Below, in pieces: positions 35,656 through 43,966 of a stretch of DNA of 64,000 nucleotides. A program made the translations under genes and the position numbers. Under the pieces are notes generated by a model. That model was not told where the DNA came from. It worked only from the letters and a program-made list of their open reading frames with translations, and ran no database searches. The first letter of the stretch is position 1. Each line of letters opens with the position of its first letter. Source of the DNA: Planctomycetota bacterium (GTDB lineage Bacteria; Planctomycetota; MHYJ01; JACQXL01; JACQZI01). The DNA is taken from contig JACQZI010000011.1 of NCBI GenBank assembly GCA_016207825.1, forward strand, positions 49,464 to 113,463, in the 5' to 3' direction.

Positions 35656-37059
35656 ATGAAAGCCCTGACACCGGAACTGAAAGACAAGATTTATAAGGAA
35701 ATCCGGGGCAAACTGCCTCCGGACGAGGCGGCTTCCTGGATGAAGTCGCTCGAATTCCTGCAGACGGAAAACGGGACGCTCGAGATTCCGCTACCCAACG
35801 ATTACTTCCGCAACTGGTACGAAAAGCATTATAAGGATTTAATCGCCAAAACCGTTTCAGAAGTCCTGGGAATCCAGCCGAAAATCATCTTTAAGATACC
35901 GTCGGATTACCAGGGCACGCTCTTTGAATCCGCGGCTAAGGAATCCGGCCACGACCCGAAAGCCCCCAAGCCCCATAAGCCCGCGCCGGAAGCGAAACCG
36001 CCGGTGGCAAACGCCAACCGGCCCAAGGGCGGGACGCTTAACTCCAAATATACCTTCGAGCAGTTCGTGGTCGGCCCGTGCAACCGGCTGGCGCACGCCT
36101 GGAGCATGGCGGTGGCGGAAAACCCGGGCAAGGCATACAACCCGCTCTTTATCCACGGCTCGGTGGGCCTCGGCAAAACCCATCTGCTGCAGGCCGCCTG
36201 CCATTATATCCTCGCCAAGCGCCCGGAATATTCCATTTATTATCTCTCCTGCGAAGGGTTTGTCAATGACTATATCTCCGCGGTCCGCTCCGGCGGCTAC
36301 GACGCTTTCCGCAATAAATACCGCTCGGTCGATGTTTTGGTGATAGACGATATCCACTTCCTGGGCGCGGGCGAAAAGCAGGCAAGCCAGGAGGAATTCT
36401 TCCATACGTTTAACGCGCTCCACAACGCCCAGAAGCAGATTATACTTTCCAGCGATTCTCCGCCTCAGGATATCCCGACTTTGGAAGACCGGCTGGTCTC
36501 CCGCTTTAAATGGGGGCAGGTGGCGCGGCTGGATTCGCCGACCTTTGAAACGCGCATGGCGATTATCAAGCAGACTGCCGAGTGGATGAAAAAGGCCGTG
36601 CCGGACGACGTCTGCGATTTTATCGCCTCCAGCGTGGAATCGAACATCCGCGATTTGGAAGGCGCCCTTAAAAACGTCATTGGCTTCGCCGAGGCGACCA
36701 AGAAACCGATTGACCTGGCGCTGGCAAAGGATTCCCTGCGTGATTTGATAGGCGTTTCCGCCTTCCCGGTCACCATCCCGCAGATACAGGAAGTCATCAG
36801 CAAGTTCTTTAACGTCAAGATATCGGATTTGCAGTCCAAGAAGCGCGTCAAATCCGTTTCCGTCCCGCGGCAAATCGGTATTTACCTGGCGCGGTCTTTG
36901 ACTTCGCTCTCGCTTGAAGAAATCGGAGCGGCGTTCGGGGGCAAAGACCACTCCACGGTGATGTATTCGGTGGAGAAAATAAAGCAGCGTGCCCATAAAG
37001 ACCGCCAGTTTACGGCGACTTTAAACCAGCTGACCAAGAACGTGAAACAAGGAGGATAA
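35656..37059 (+). CDS. dnaA: chromosomal replication initiator DnaA
   Basis: 467 residues. Domain I (about 1-80), a proline/alanine-rich linker (about 90-120), then the AAA+ core beginning TFEQFVVGPCNRLAHAW with Walker A GSVGLGKTH and Walker B VLVIDDIHFLG. The C-terminal DNA-binding domain has the DnaA signature GAAFGGKDHSTVMYSVEKI. It binds DnaA boxes and opens the origin. It is the first gene of dnaA-dnaN. Confidence 0.97.
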   Translation: MKALTPELKDKIYKEIRGKLPPDEAASWMKSLEFLQTENGTLEIPLPNDYFRNWYEKHYKDLIAKTVSEVLGIQPKIIFKIPSDYQGTLFESAAKESGHDPKAPKPHKPAPEAKPPVANANRPKGGTLNSKYTFEQFVVGPCNRLAHAWSMAVAENPGKAYNPLFIHGSVGLGKTHLLQAACHYILAKRPEYSIYYLSCEGFVNDYISAVRSGGYDAFRNKYRSVDVLVIDDIHFLGAGEKQASQEEFFHTFNALHNAQKQIILSSDSPPQDIPTLEDRLVSRFKWGQVARLDSPTFETRMAIIKQTAEWMKKAVPDDVCDFIASSVESNIRDLEGALKNVIGFAEATKKPIDLALAKDSLRDLIGVSAFPVTIPQIQEVISKFFNVKISDLQSKKRVKSVSVPRQIGIYLARSLTSLSLEEIGAAFGGKDHSTVMYSVEKIKQRAHKDRQFTATLNQLTKNVKQGG

Positions 37060-37277
37060 ACGGTTGAAACCCTGTGGGAAAAGGCGGGAGTTTTCCGCAT
37101 TTCTCCCCATGTTTTCGGATTAGGGCAAATGAAAAATCGGATTCGCCCGGTTATCCACCGGCCGCTAACAGCGCCGTTTGGTTGTAGGTCCATAGATTAC
37201 GTAACTAAGGAACGTTACTCCCCGAACGAGGGGAAGATAATAAGAATAATTATATATATTAATAAGGAGTAATTAGT
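37060..37277. other. dnaA-dnaN intergenic region, possible origin segment
   Basis: 218 bp. It has one DnaA-box-like TTATCCACC (37151-37159) and a very AT-rich stretch (about 37228-37266) before the dnaN ribosome site. One box is weak evidence; the true origin may be elsewhere. Confidence 0.35.
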
Positions 37278-38393
37278 ATGAAGGTAGTTTGTAAAAGAAA
37301 CGATTTGCTTGACGCGTTCAGCATGGTTAATGTCGTCATTCCCACCAGAAGCACCGTTCCGGTATTGCAGAATATCAATCTTACCGCGGAAGGCTCCAGC
37401 CTCTATATCATCGGAACTGATTTAGAGGTGGGCATAAAGGTGGAGATAAAAGCGGAGGTAAAGGATAAAGGCAGTTTGCTCATCCCGACCATGCGGCTGG
37501 GCGCTCTTTTAAGGGAAACCGCGGACGAAAATATCAAGATAGAAACCAGGAATAATATCGCCAGCATTACAACCAAGGAAGGCGAATATAAGCTGGTCGG
37601 GCCCGACCCTGTGGATTACCCGGAGTTCCCGGCATTCGACTCCGCTAAGGCGTTTGATATGGAGCCCAAAGGCGTAAGGGAAATGATACATAAGACGATA
37701 TTCGCCACCTCGGCGGAAATCACCCGCTATGCCTTAACCGGCATACTGGTGGAAATCAGGAAGAAAGAAATAAGAATGGTCGGAAGCGACGGCAAGAGGC
37801 TGGCGTTCATAAAGCACCGCTCGGAGCAGAGCGTGGAGCAGGATAAAAAGGTCATTGTCCCGAGCAAGGGAATGATGCTACTGGAGCGCGTCATCCGGGA
37901 CGACCACAAGCTGAAAATCGCGATAGACGATACCCTGATAAAAATATGCCTTTCCCCCGCAAAGGAAAAGCATCCGGAAACGATTATCTTCTCGCGGCTG
38001 GTGGACGGCGCTTTTCCGGATTACGAAAGCATCATCCCGACTGACGGGAACAAGGTCCTGGAAATGAAGAGCGAGGATTTGCACAGCGCTTTAAGAAGGG
38101 CAACCGTGGTCACCACGGATAAATTCAAGGCGACCAAGTTTATCCTGAAGGACAACAAGTTAAGCTTGCTCAGTAAGACCCAAGAAGTGGGCGAGGCAAA
38201 GGTGGAGGTGGAGGCGAAATACAAAGGCGAGCCTTTTGAAATCGTCTTTAATCCGGATTTCTTTATAGACGCTTTGAGGGTCTTGGGGGAAGGCAACCTG
38301 GCGATAGAGTTCAAGGAAAAAACCTCCCCGGCAGTCTTTAAATGGGGCAAGGACTATGTGTATCTCGTCATGCCATTGACGATTGATATATAA
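37278..38393 (+). CDS. dnaN: DNA polymerase III beta subunit (sliding clamp)
   Basis: 371 residues, the expected size. It starts MKVVCKRNDLLDAFSMVNVV and shows the three-fold repeated clamp domains, with a central RYALTGILVEI strand and the hydrophobic-pocket end YLVMPLTIDI. The ring-shaped dimer tethers the replicative polymerase to DNA. An AAGGAG ribosome site lies upstream. recF and gyrB do not follow; after dnaN the DNA becomes repeat-rich and foreign-looking. Confidence 0.96.
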   Translation: MKVVCKRNDLLDAFSMVNVVIPTRSTVPVLQNINLTAEGSSLYIIGTDLEVGIKVEIKAEVKDKGSLLIPTMRLGALLRETADENIKIETRNNIASITTKEGEYKLVGPDPVDYPEFPAFDSAKAFDMEPKGVREMIHKTIFATSAEITRYALTGILVEIRKKEIRMVGSDGKRLAFIKHRSEQSVEQDKKVIVPSKGMMLLERVIRDDHKLKIAIDDTLIKICLSPAKEKHPETIIFSRLVDGAFPDYESIIPTDGNKVLEMKSEDLHSALRRATVVTTDKFKATKFILKDNKLSLLSKTQEVGEAKVEVEAKYKGEPFEIVFNPDFFIDALRVLGEGNLAIEFKEKTSPAVFKWGKDYVYLVMPLTIDI

Positions 38394-38806
38394 AAACAGG
38401 TTATCAGTTAATTCGGCGTCCCGACCCTACCTGTGTAAAATATCGTTGATCGTTCTGGCCAAAAGTGACGGGGCTGGTCAAAGTAAAGGGAGAAGGGACA
38501 ATTGCCCCCAATAGAGCTAAATAAACTTTGCGTCTTTGTGGTTAATCCTGTCGGCAGCACATCGAAATTTCCTTGCGCCTCTACTAATAAAAATGATATA
38601 TTTTAGGCGTCCCCGAATCCCGCTATGCGGGAGAAGTGAGACCAAACTTCCATTTGCGGTTATATAATCTTGGTTAAGAATAAAAGCGGGGATTACGAGG
38701 CGTCCACGGAATTACTGATTTATCGCAGGTGGTTACGGGGAAGATGGCAAATAAATAAAACGCGGATAATTGAGTACTAACGAATAAAAAATAGTATAAA
38801 AAGCTT
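38394..38806. other. intergenic region before the ABC-3C cassette
   Basis: 413 bp without a credible gene. It contains a CTTTGCGTCTTTGTGG-type repeat (about 38528), a short hairpin TCCCGC-TAT-GCGGGA (38618-38632) and, at the end, the promoter of the next operon. Confidence 0.6.
38770..38797 (+). promoter_or_regulatory. promoter of the ABC-3C operon, probably leaderless
   Basis: TTGAGT (38770-38775), 16-bp spacer, TAGTAT (38792-38797). The ATG at 38807 is 9 bp further, without a ribosome site. Confidence 0.5.
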
Positions 38807-39571
38807 ATGCCAAACGGTACTCGTAAATATCCTGACCCTGATTTAAAACTTTTATGGGGATTGGCAGCCGCCAGATGTTCTTTTCCAAATTGTAGAGAAA
38901 AATGCGTGGTAGAAGCAACGAGTAAAGATCCAACAAAACCCATAGGTAAAATATCGCATATTTATGCACACGCTGATAAAGGGCCAAGAGCGAAACCTGA
39001 TATGACTTCCAAAGAACGTGATTGTTATAATAACTGGATATTGTTATGTGGGACTCACCATGACACCATAGACGTTCAACCTAATACATATACTCCAGAA
39101 CAACTTAAACAATGGAAAGTAGACCACGAAAAGTGGGTCACAAATAAACTTGCTATAGACATTCCGTCAATCGGATTTCTTGAACTGGAGATGACAACTT
39201 CAGCTATATTGTCTACATCAATACCGCAATCTATTGATCTTACGCTAATCCCTCTTCAAGAAAAAATCCAAAAGAATAGTTTGAGCCAAAAAAGTCATGA
39301 GCGAATAATGTTAGGACTCGTTAAATCAAAAGAAGTGGAAGAATTTATAGGAGAAATGGCGAAACTAAAATCTGATTTTCCGGACAAGTTAAAAGCAGGT
39401 TTTGTATCCGCCTATGTTAAACTAAAGAATGAAGATAAGCTTATCGGAGATTCTTTGTTCTTCGCTTTACATGATTTTGCTTCTTCTAATAATACTGATT
39501 TTGATAAACAAGCAGCGGGGTTAGCCGTATTGGTTTATTTGTTTGAAAAATGCGAGGTATTTGAAAGGTGA
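38807..39571 (+). CDS. HNH-nuclease-like protein, candidate effector of an ABC-3C system
   Basis: 254 residues. Residues 20-110 form an HNH-type zinc nuclease domain: C24 and C29 (CSFPNC), HIYAH (51-55), NNW (76-78) and CGTHHDTID (81-89). The remaining 140 residues are helical and end in a compact domain (about 155-254), as expected for the part that contacts the other components. The gene overlaps the next one (GTGA at 39568). The sequence is clearly more AT-rich than the housekeeping genes. In ABC-3C systems an effector of this kind is released or activated by the ATPase. Confidence 0.75.
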   Translation: MPNGTRKYPDPDLKLLWGLAAARCSFPNCREKCVVEATSKDPTKPIGKISHIYAHADKGPRAKPDMTSKERDCYNNWILLCGTHHDTIDVQPNTYTPEQLKQWKVDHEKWVTNKLAIDIPSIGFLELEMTTSAILSTSIPQSIDLTLIPLQEKIQKNSLSQKSHERIMLGLVKSKEVEEFIGEMAKLKSDFPDKLKAGFVSAYVKLKNEDKLIGDSLFFALHDFASSNNTDFDKQAAGLAVLVYLFEKCEVFER

Positions 39572-39795
39572 TTTTGCCGAGTAAGCATATTAAGCTTTCT
39601 GATTCATTATTAAACATTGGCGCAATTATTTTACGTAATCTTAATAGTCCTCAAACCGTAAGTGCATTATGGTCTAAAGTACATTCTTTCGCAGAAGTAA
39701 AAACTTTTGATAGGTTTATATTAGGTTTAGACTTCTTATTTATGATTGGAATCATTGATTTTAACGATGGATTACTCCAAAGGATAAAAGCATGA
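39568..39795 (+). CDS. small middle component of an ABC-3C system
   Basis: 75 residues with a GTG start that overlaps the preceding stop. The sequence, with SDSLLNIGAIILRNL and FILGLDFLFMIGIIDF, looks like a small winged-helix-type adaptor. It corresponds in size and position to the middle component of ABC-three-component systems, which links the ATPase to the effector. Its stop overlaps the ATPase start (ATGA at 39792). The identification rests mostly on the gene order. Confidence 0.65.
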   Translation: MILPSKHIKLSDSLLNIGAIILRNLNSPQTVSALWSKVHSFAEVKTFDRFILGLDFLFMIGIIDFNDGLLQRIKA

Positions 39796-41537
39796 TTTAT
39801 TCAATTAAGTCTGATAAGCCTTCTTTTAAAAGTATCGAATTTAATCCAAGATTTAATGTTATTCTTGCAGATAGAACCAAAGAATCAACTAAAAGGGATT
39901 CAAGAAATGGATTAGGTAAATCTACACTCATAGAAATTATTCATTTTTGCTTGGGAGCGAACAAAGGTGGAACATTGAGTCAACCTAATATGAATGGATG
40001 GACTTTTATTTTAGAGTTAGATTTAATGAACAATAAATATTCTATAGCCAGAAACACTTCGAAACCGAATGAAATTATAATTAATGGAGATTGTTCAAGT
40101 TGGCCATTAAAACCAGATACGCATAAAAAAACTGGCGAACAAATGATGTCTCGCAATAATTGGAATACCCTGTTAGGGATTCTAATGTTCGGATTAAACC
40201 CTCCTGAAGATATAAAATATACGCCAACTTTTAGAAGTTTGTTGTCCTATATAATAAGGCGCAATAGTCATCATGGTGGCTTTCTTGAAGCATTCCAGAA
40301 TTACAAAAAGCAACATGAATGGGATAGACAAGTAAATAACGCTTTCTTGCTTGAGCTTGGCTGGGAGTTTTCTGCTAAACTACAATTACTTAAAGATAAG
40401 TTAAATGCTCTTGAACAAATAAAACAAGAAGCGCAATCAGGCATACTTTCTGACCTTATAGGAACAATAGGGAAATTAGAAGCCTTGAAGATTAGACTGG
40501 AAGATCAAACAAAGCAAGAAAGTAAAAATTTAGATGATTTTAAAGTTCATCCTCAATACAGCAAAATTGAAGACGAATCCAATGGGCTAACGGATAATAT
40601 TCATGCTTTAATTAACCTTAATATAACTGATAAAAAACTTCTGGAATACTATGAATCAAGCCTTAAAGATGAAATAGACAGTAATCCCGAGGCTGTAACC
40701 AGTGTTTATAAAGAAGCAGGGTTGATTTTGCCTAAAGAAGTTACGAAAAGTATTCAAGATGTTTTGTCTTTTCATAAACAAGTTGTATCAAACAGAAAAG
40801 ATTTCTTAGCTTCGGAAATAAACCGTTTGCAAAAGTTAATCATAAATAGAGAGCAAGAAAAACAAAATCAATCTGAAAAGCGTGCGGAATTAATGCAAAT
40901 TTTAAAAAAACACAAAGCGCTAGAGGAATACACCTTACTGCAAAAGAATCATCAAAAAACCGTATCTGAATTAAATGATGTTAATTTTAGATTGGAGCGT
41001 TTAAAGCAATTCGATCGGGGCAAAAGCGAAAACATAGTCGAGCAAGAATTAATTTTTCAATACGCAAATACTGATCTAAATGAAAGAAAAAGTCAAAAAG
41101 AAAAAGCAATCTTATTATTCAATTCTAATTCAAAAGCACTTTATGACGCTCCCGGCAATTTATTGATTGATTTCAAGAAAAAAGGGTTTGATTTTAATAT
41201 TATTATTGAAAGATCGAGTAGTCAGGGAATAGAAAACATGAAAATATTTTGTTATGATTTAATGCTTGCTAATATTTGGGCTAAAAAGAAATCAACGCCT
41301 GGCTTTCTTATACATGATAGTATTATTTTTGATGGAGTTGATGAGCGACAAAAAGCTTTAGCTTTACAGCTAGCAGAAAAAGAATCCCGATCGTGTGGTT
41401 TTCAGTATATTTGCACTATGAATTCAGATTCAATCCCAATAAAAGATTTTGACTCCGATTTTAATTTTAATAAATATGTAAAAGCAACATTTACTGATGC
41501 AACTGAAAATGGTGGGCTTTTAGGTATTAGATTCTGA
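39792..41537 (+). CDS. ABC-3C ATPase (DUF2326-type, SMC/RecN-like)
   Basis: 581 residues. Walker A is NGLGKST (39-45) near the N-terminus, a long coiled-coil-rich middle (about 190-430) and a C-terminal half with the Walker B-like FLIHDSIIFDGVDERQ. This arrangement matches the DUF2326 ATPases that are the ABC component of three-component conflict systems. They are thought to sense an invader through the SMC-like head and license the effector. Codon use is strongly AT-biased compared with dnaN upstream, consistent with lateral transfer. Confidence 0.8.
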   Translation: MIYSIKSDKPSFKSIEFNPRFNVILADRTKESTKRDSRNGLGKSTLIEIIHFCLGANKGGTLSQPNMNGWTFILELDLMNNKYSIARNTSKPNEIIINGDCSSWPLKPDTHKKTGEQMMSRNNWNTLLGILMFGLNPPEDIKYTPTFRSLLSYIIRRNSHHGGFLEAFQNYKKQHEWDRQVNNAFLLELGWEFSAKLQLLKDKLNALEQIKQEAQSGILSDLIGTIGKLEALKIRLEDQTKQESKNLDDFKVHPQYSKIEDESNGLTDNIHALINLNITDKKLLEYYESSLKDEIDSNPEAVTSVYKEAGLILPKEVTKSIQDVLSFHKQVVSNRKDFLASEINRLQKLIINREQEKQNQSEKRAELMQILKKHKALEEYTLLQKNHQKTVSELNDVNFRLERLKQFDRGKSENIVEQELIFQYANTDLNERKSQKEKAILLFNSNSKALYDAPGNLLIDFKKKGFDFNIIIERSSSQGIENMKIFCYDLMLANIWAKKKSTPGFLIHDSIIFDGVDERQKALALQLAEKESRSCGFQYICTMNSDSIPIKDFDSDFNFNKYVKATFTDATENGGLLGIRF

Positions 41538-41943
41538 TAAAATAGTTAGAATAGTAACAGATCCCGTCCCCTAAAACGAGCCTGCCTATGGCTACCTGCC
41601 CGTCCAGCCAGGCGGGCGGCAGACAGGCCGAATCAGCCCCGCCCCGCCGCTGCAAGGCAGTATTAAAACAATTCCAATCCGCTTTTTAAAACTCCCGTTA
41701 GCCAGTATATCATTTCCCTAGGCTATACGTCCTGTTCCCGGTAATGCCCTATCCTACGCCTGAAATAACCCTATCCTGCACCTAAGGCGGCGTAGTCTCA
41801 TTTCATTAAGGGGGTAGAGAGGTTTCTTTAACCGGGGTGTCCTTGCCCTTAGGCAGGGATATCCTTAAGCGTAGGTAGGGGTATAGTTAATCCGGCATAG
41901 GGGTATTACAGCTCTTCTAACCCCCTATCCGGCAAAATGGGGT

Positions 41944-41970
41944 GGGGGGTAGATAGGGTATCTACCCCCC
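41944..41970. repeat. 12-bp-arm G/C-tract hairpin
   Basis: GGGGGGTAGATA, loop GGG, TATCTACCCCCC. Perfect arms; no T-run follows on either strand. Confidence 0.75.
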
Positions 41971-42452
41971 GGGGATACCCCCCCGCTGCGCTTTCCCGCT
42001 CCGCTGTGCTTCGGGGACGCTTGAACATACTTTATATTGTAGAAGCGCGGGGACGCCCATATTTCTCATGGAATGTATCCCGACATTTTCGGGATGCCAA
42101 TCGGTTTAATCTCGAATTGCAAGGACAGCCCCCACCTACAATTCAATTCGCTATTAGATGCATTATATTGATTTTCGTAAAATCAATCCTGAACTCAACA
42201 CTTGCTTTTTATACTTTTCCTTCGGGCACCCCATTTCCACTGATTTGGAGTGCCGGATTAAAGAATTATAGGGGGGTGGGGGTATGGTGGGGAGGGGTGG
42301 GGTAAAGATTTGCCTCAAGTAGCCTAAATTTCATGAGTTTGCTTAATTAAACGCTTTTGGCCCCTAAATCAAATCATTTCAACGTCCAGGCTAAATAATT
42401 TGGCCGGGGGGAGGGTATGGTGGGGGGAGGGGGGTATTTTCAGTTCACCATG

Positions 42453-42680
42453 GGGGTGCAAAGTCTTTAGCCGTTCCAAAGTTGATTGGATTCAGATTGA
42501 TATGATTCTTTCCGCAGTAAATACTTCGGATAATTAGCCCGCTTGGAATTAATAAATAAGGGGCTAAAGCTGAATCGCTTTACTCCGGGCGGTGCATCTC
42601 ACGTGGATTTCATCCCCGAGAATCGGGACTCCGTTCCACTACGCAAAGATAACCGGCCCTTTTACAAGGACGTTCCGCAG
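42453..42680 (+). repeat. long dispersed repeat, copy 2
   Basis: Matches copy 1 from GTCTTTAGCCGTTCCAAAG onward. The conserved frame begins at 42543 (LELINKGLKLNRFTPGGASH), continues VDFIPENRDSVPLRKDN and is cut off after KDVPQ at 42680, where unrelated DNA with a promoter begins. The frame happens to stay open into the ATPase gene. Confidence 0.8.
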
Positions 42681-42695
42681 CCGGATATTAAATGC

Positions 42696-42724
42696 TTGAC
42701 AAGATGGCGGCCACCTGTTATTAT
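42696..42724 (+). promoter_or_regulatory. promoter of the AAA/DUF4143 ATPase gene with operator-like repeat
   Basis: TTGACA (42696-42701), 17-bp spacer, TATTAT (42719-42724). Directly after it GGAATC-ACT-GATTCC (42726-42740) could be an operator. The promoter shows that translation starts at 42756, not in the repeat. Confidence 0.7.
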
Positions 42725-42755
42725 TGGAATCACTGATTCCATTTTAAGACCTAAT

Positions 42756-43919
42756 ATGGAAACGATAATACCAAGAATATTTGAGCCGCCAAAACACAGT
42801 TTTTTTCTTTTCGGACCGCGCGGAACGGGAAAAACCACCTGGTTAAGGCAAACCTGCCCGGACGCGCTCTGGATAGACCTGCTCGAACCGGATATTTTCC
42901 GTTCCTACAGCGCCTACCCCGAAAGGTTGCGGGAAATTGTCACGGCTAATCCCGGCAATAAAACCGTGGTCGTTGACGAAATCCAAAAAGTCCCGGAACT
43001 GTTAAGCGTAATCCACTCGCTGATTTCAAAAAAGCACCCGGCCCGCTTTATATTAACCGGCTCAAATGCCCGTAAAATAAAACGAACCGGCGCGGATTTG
43101 CTTGCCGGACGGGTTGTCAAAAATACGTTCCATCCTTTTATGGCGGCTGAGCTGGGCGGGAAATTTAATTTAGGCAATGCTTTAAAACATGGCTTGTTGC
43201 CGCTGGTTATCTCCGCACGGGATGCCGAGAGCGTTTTAAAAACTTATGCGGCTTTGTATGTCCGGGAAGAAGTCCAGATGGAAGGACTGGTCAGGAATAT
43301 CGGCAATTTTTCCAGGTTTTTGGAGGCGGCCAGCTTTTCACACGGCGCCGTGCTTAATATCAGCAATGTCGCCCGCGAGTGCGCGGTGGAAAGAAAAGTC
43401 GTGGAAGGATATATCGGAATTCTGGAGGATTTATTGTTGTCCCAGCGCCTGCCTGTTTTCACAAAACGCGCCAAAAGAACGGTCAGTTCTCACCCCAAGT
43501 TTTATTTCTTTGATGCCGGGCTTTTCAGGGCATTAAGGCCTTCCGGGCCTTTGGATAAACCGGAAGAAATAGAAGGAGGGGCTTTGGAAGGGCTGGTGGC
43601 GCAGCATCTGGCGGCCTGGAATTCTTACCGGGGGGATAAGAACAGGCTTTACTACTGGCGCACCCCATCCGGTTCGGAGGTGGATTTCGTGGTTTACGGG
43701 AGCGAGGCATTCTGGGCGATAGAGGTAAAAAACACATCCCGCATACGCCCGGAGGATTTGCGCACCTTAAGCAGTTTTAAAAACGATTATCCGGAAAGCA
43801 AGGCTTATCTCGTTTATCGCGGAAAGGAACGCATAATGAAAAATGGTATTTTATGCCTGCCTTGCGATGAGTTCTTGTTAAGGCTTAATCCCAAGAATAA
43901 AGAGATTTCCTTTACTTAA
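42756..43919 (+). CDS. AAA-family ATPase with DUF4143 domain
   Basis: 387 residues from METIIPRIFEPPK. An open frame extends 71 codons upstream to 42543, but that part belongs to the dispersed repeat and precedes the promoter. Walker A is FGPRGTGKTTWLRQ, Walker B KTVVVDEIQKVPEL, then the sensor ILTGSNARKI and the C-terminal DUF4143 region with SGSEVDFVVYG and WAIEVKN, a restriction-nuclease-like core (D..E-x-K). This COG1373 family is common in uncultivated bacteria; its role is not established, though a link to mobile DNA or stress is often assumed. Confidence 0.85.
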   Translation: METIIPRIFEPPKHSFFLFGPRGTGKTTWLRQTCPDALWIDLLEPDIFRSYSAYPERLREIVTANPGNKTVVVDEIQKVPELLSVIHSLISKKHPARFILTGSNARKIKRTGADLLAGRVVKNTFHPFMAAELGGKFNLGNALKHGLLPLVISARDAESVLKTYAALYVREEVQMEGLVRNIGNFSRFLEAASFSHGAVLNISNVARECAVERKVVEGYIGILEDLLLSQRLPVFTKRAKRTVSSHPKFYFFDAGLFRALRPSGPLDKPEEIEGGALEGLVAQHLAAWNSYRGDKNRLYYWRTPSGSEVDFVVYGSEAFWAIEVKNTSRIRPEDLRTLSSFKNDYPESKAYLVYRGKERIMKNGILCLPCDEFLLRLNPKNKEISFT

Positions 43920-43966
43920 TTATATGCCCGCACGGTAAATCCCGGGACGCCCTGCCTCCTTCCTTA

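Larger units (their letters stand above)
41538..42755. other. 1.2-kb repeat-rich non-coding region
   Basis: Contents in order: GC-rich short palindromes (41570-41630), a 12-bp-arm hairpin (41944-41970), ATCCCGA-type palindrome (42077-42095), G-tract arrays (42271-42304 and 42404-42437), copy 2 of the long repeat (42453-42680) and the promoter of the ATPase gene. A 122-codon frame at 41937-42305 is built from these repeats and has no protein-like features. Confidence 0.7.

Noticed and set aside
41937..42305. A 122-codon plus-strand frame in the non-coding island.
   Set aside because: It consists of repeats and G/C tracts, has no ribosome site, and the protein sequence lacks any domain-like pattern.
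42543..42755. N-terminal extension of the DUF4143 ATPase.
   Set aside because: It encodes the dispersed-repeat peptide and lies upstream of a consensus promoter; homologous ATPases start at the METIIPRIF position.
41538..42755. CRISPR array or integron in the repeat-rich island.
   Set aside because: The repeats are of different types and irregularly spaced, with no uniform spacers, no attC-like series and no cas or integrase gene nearby.
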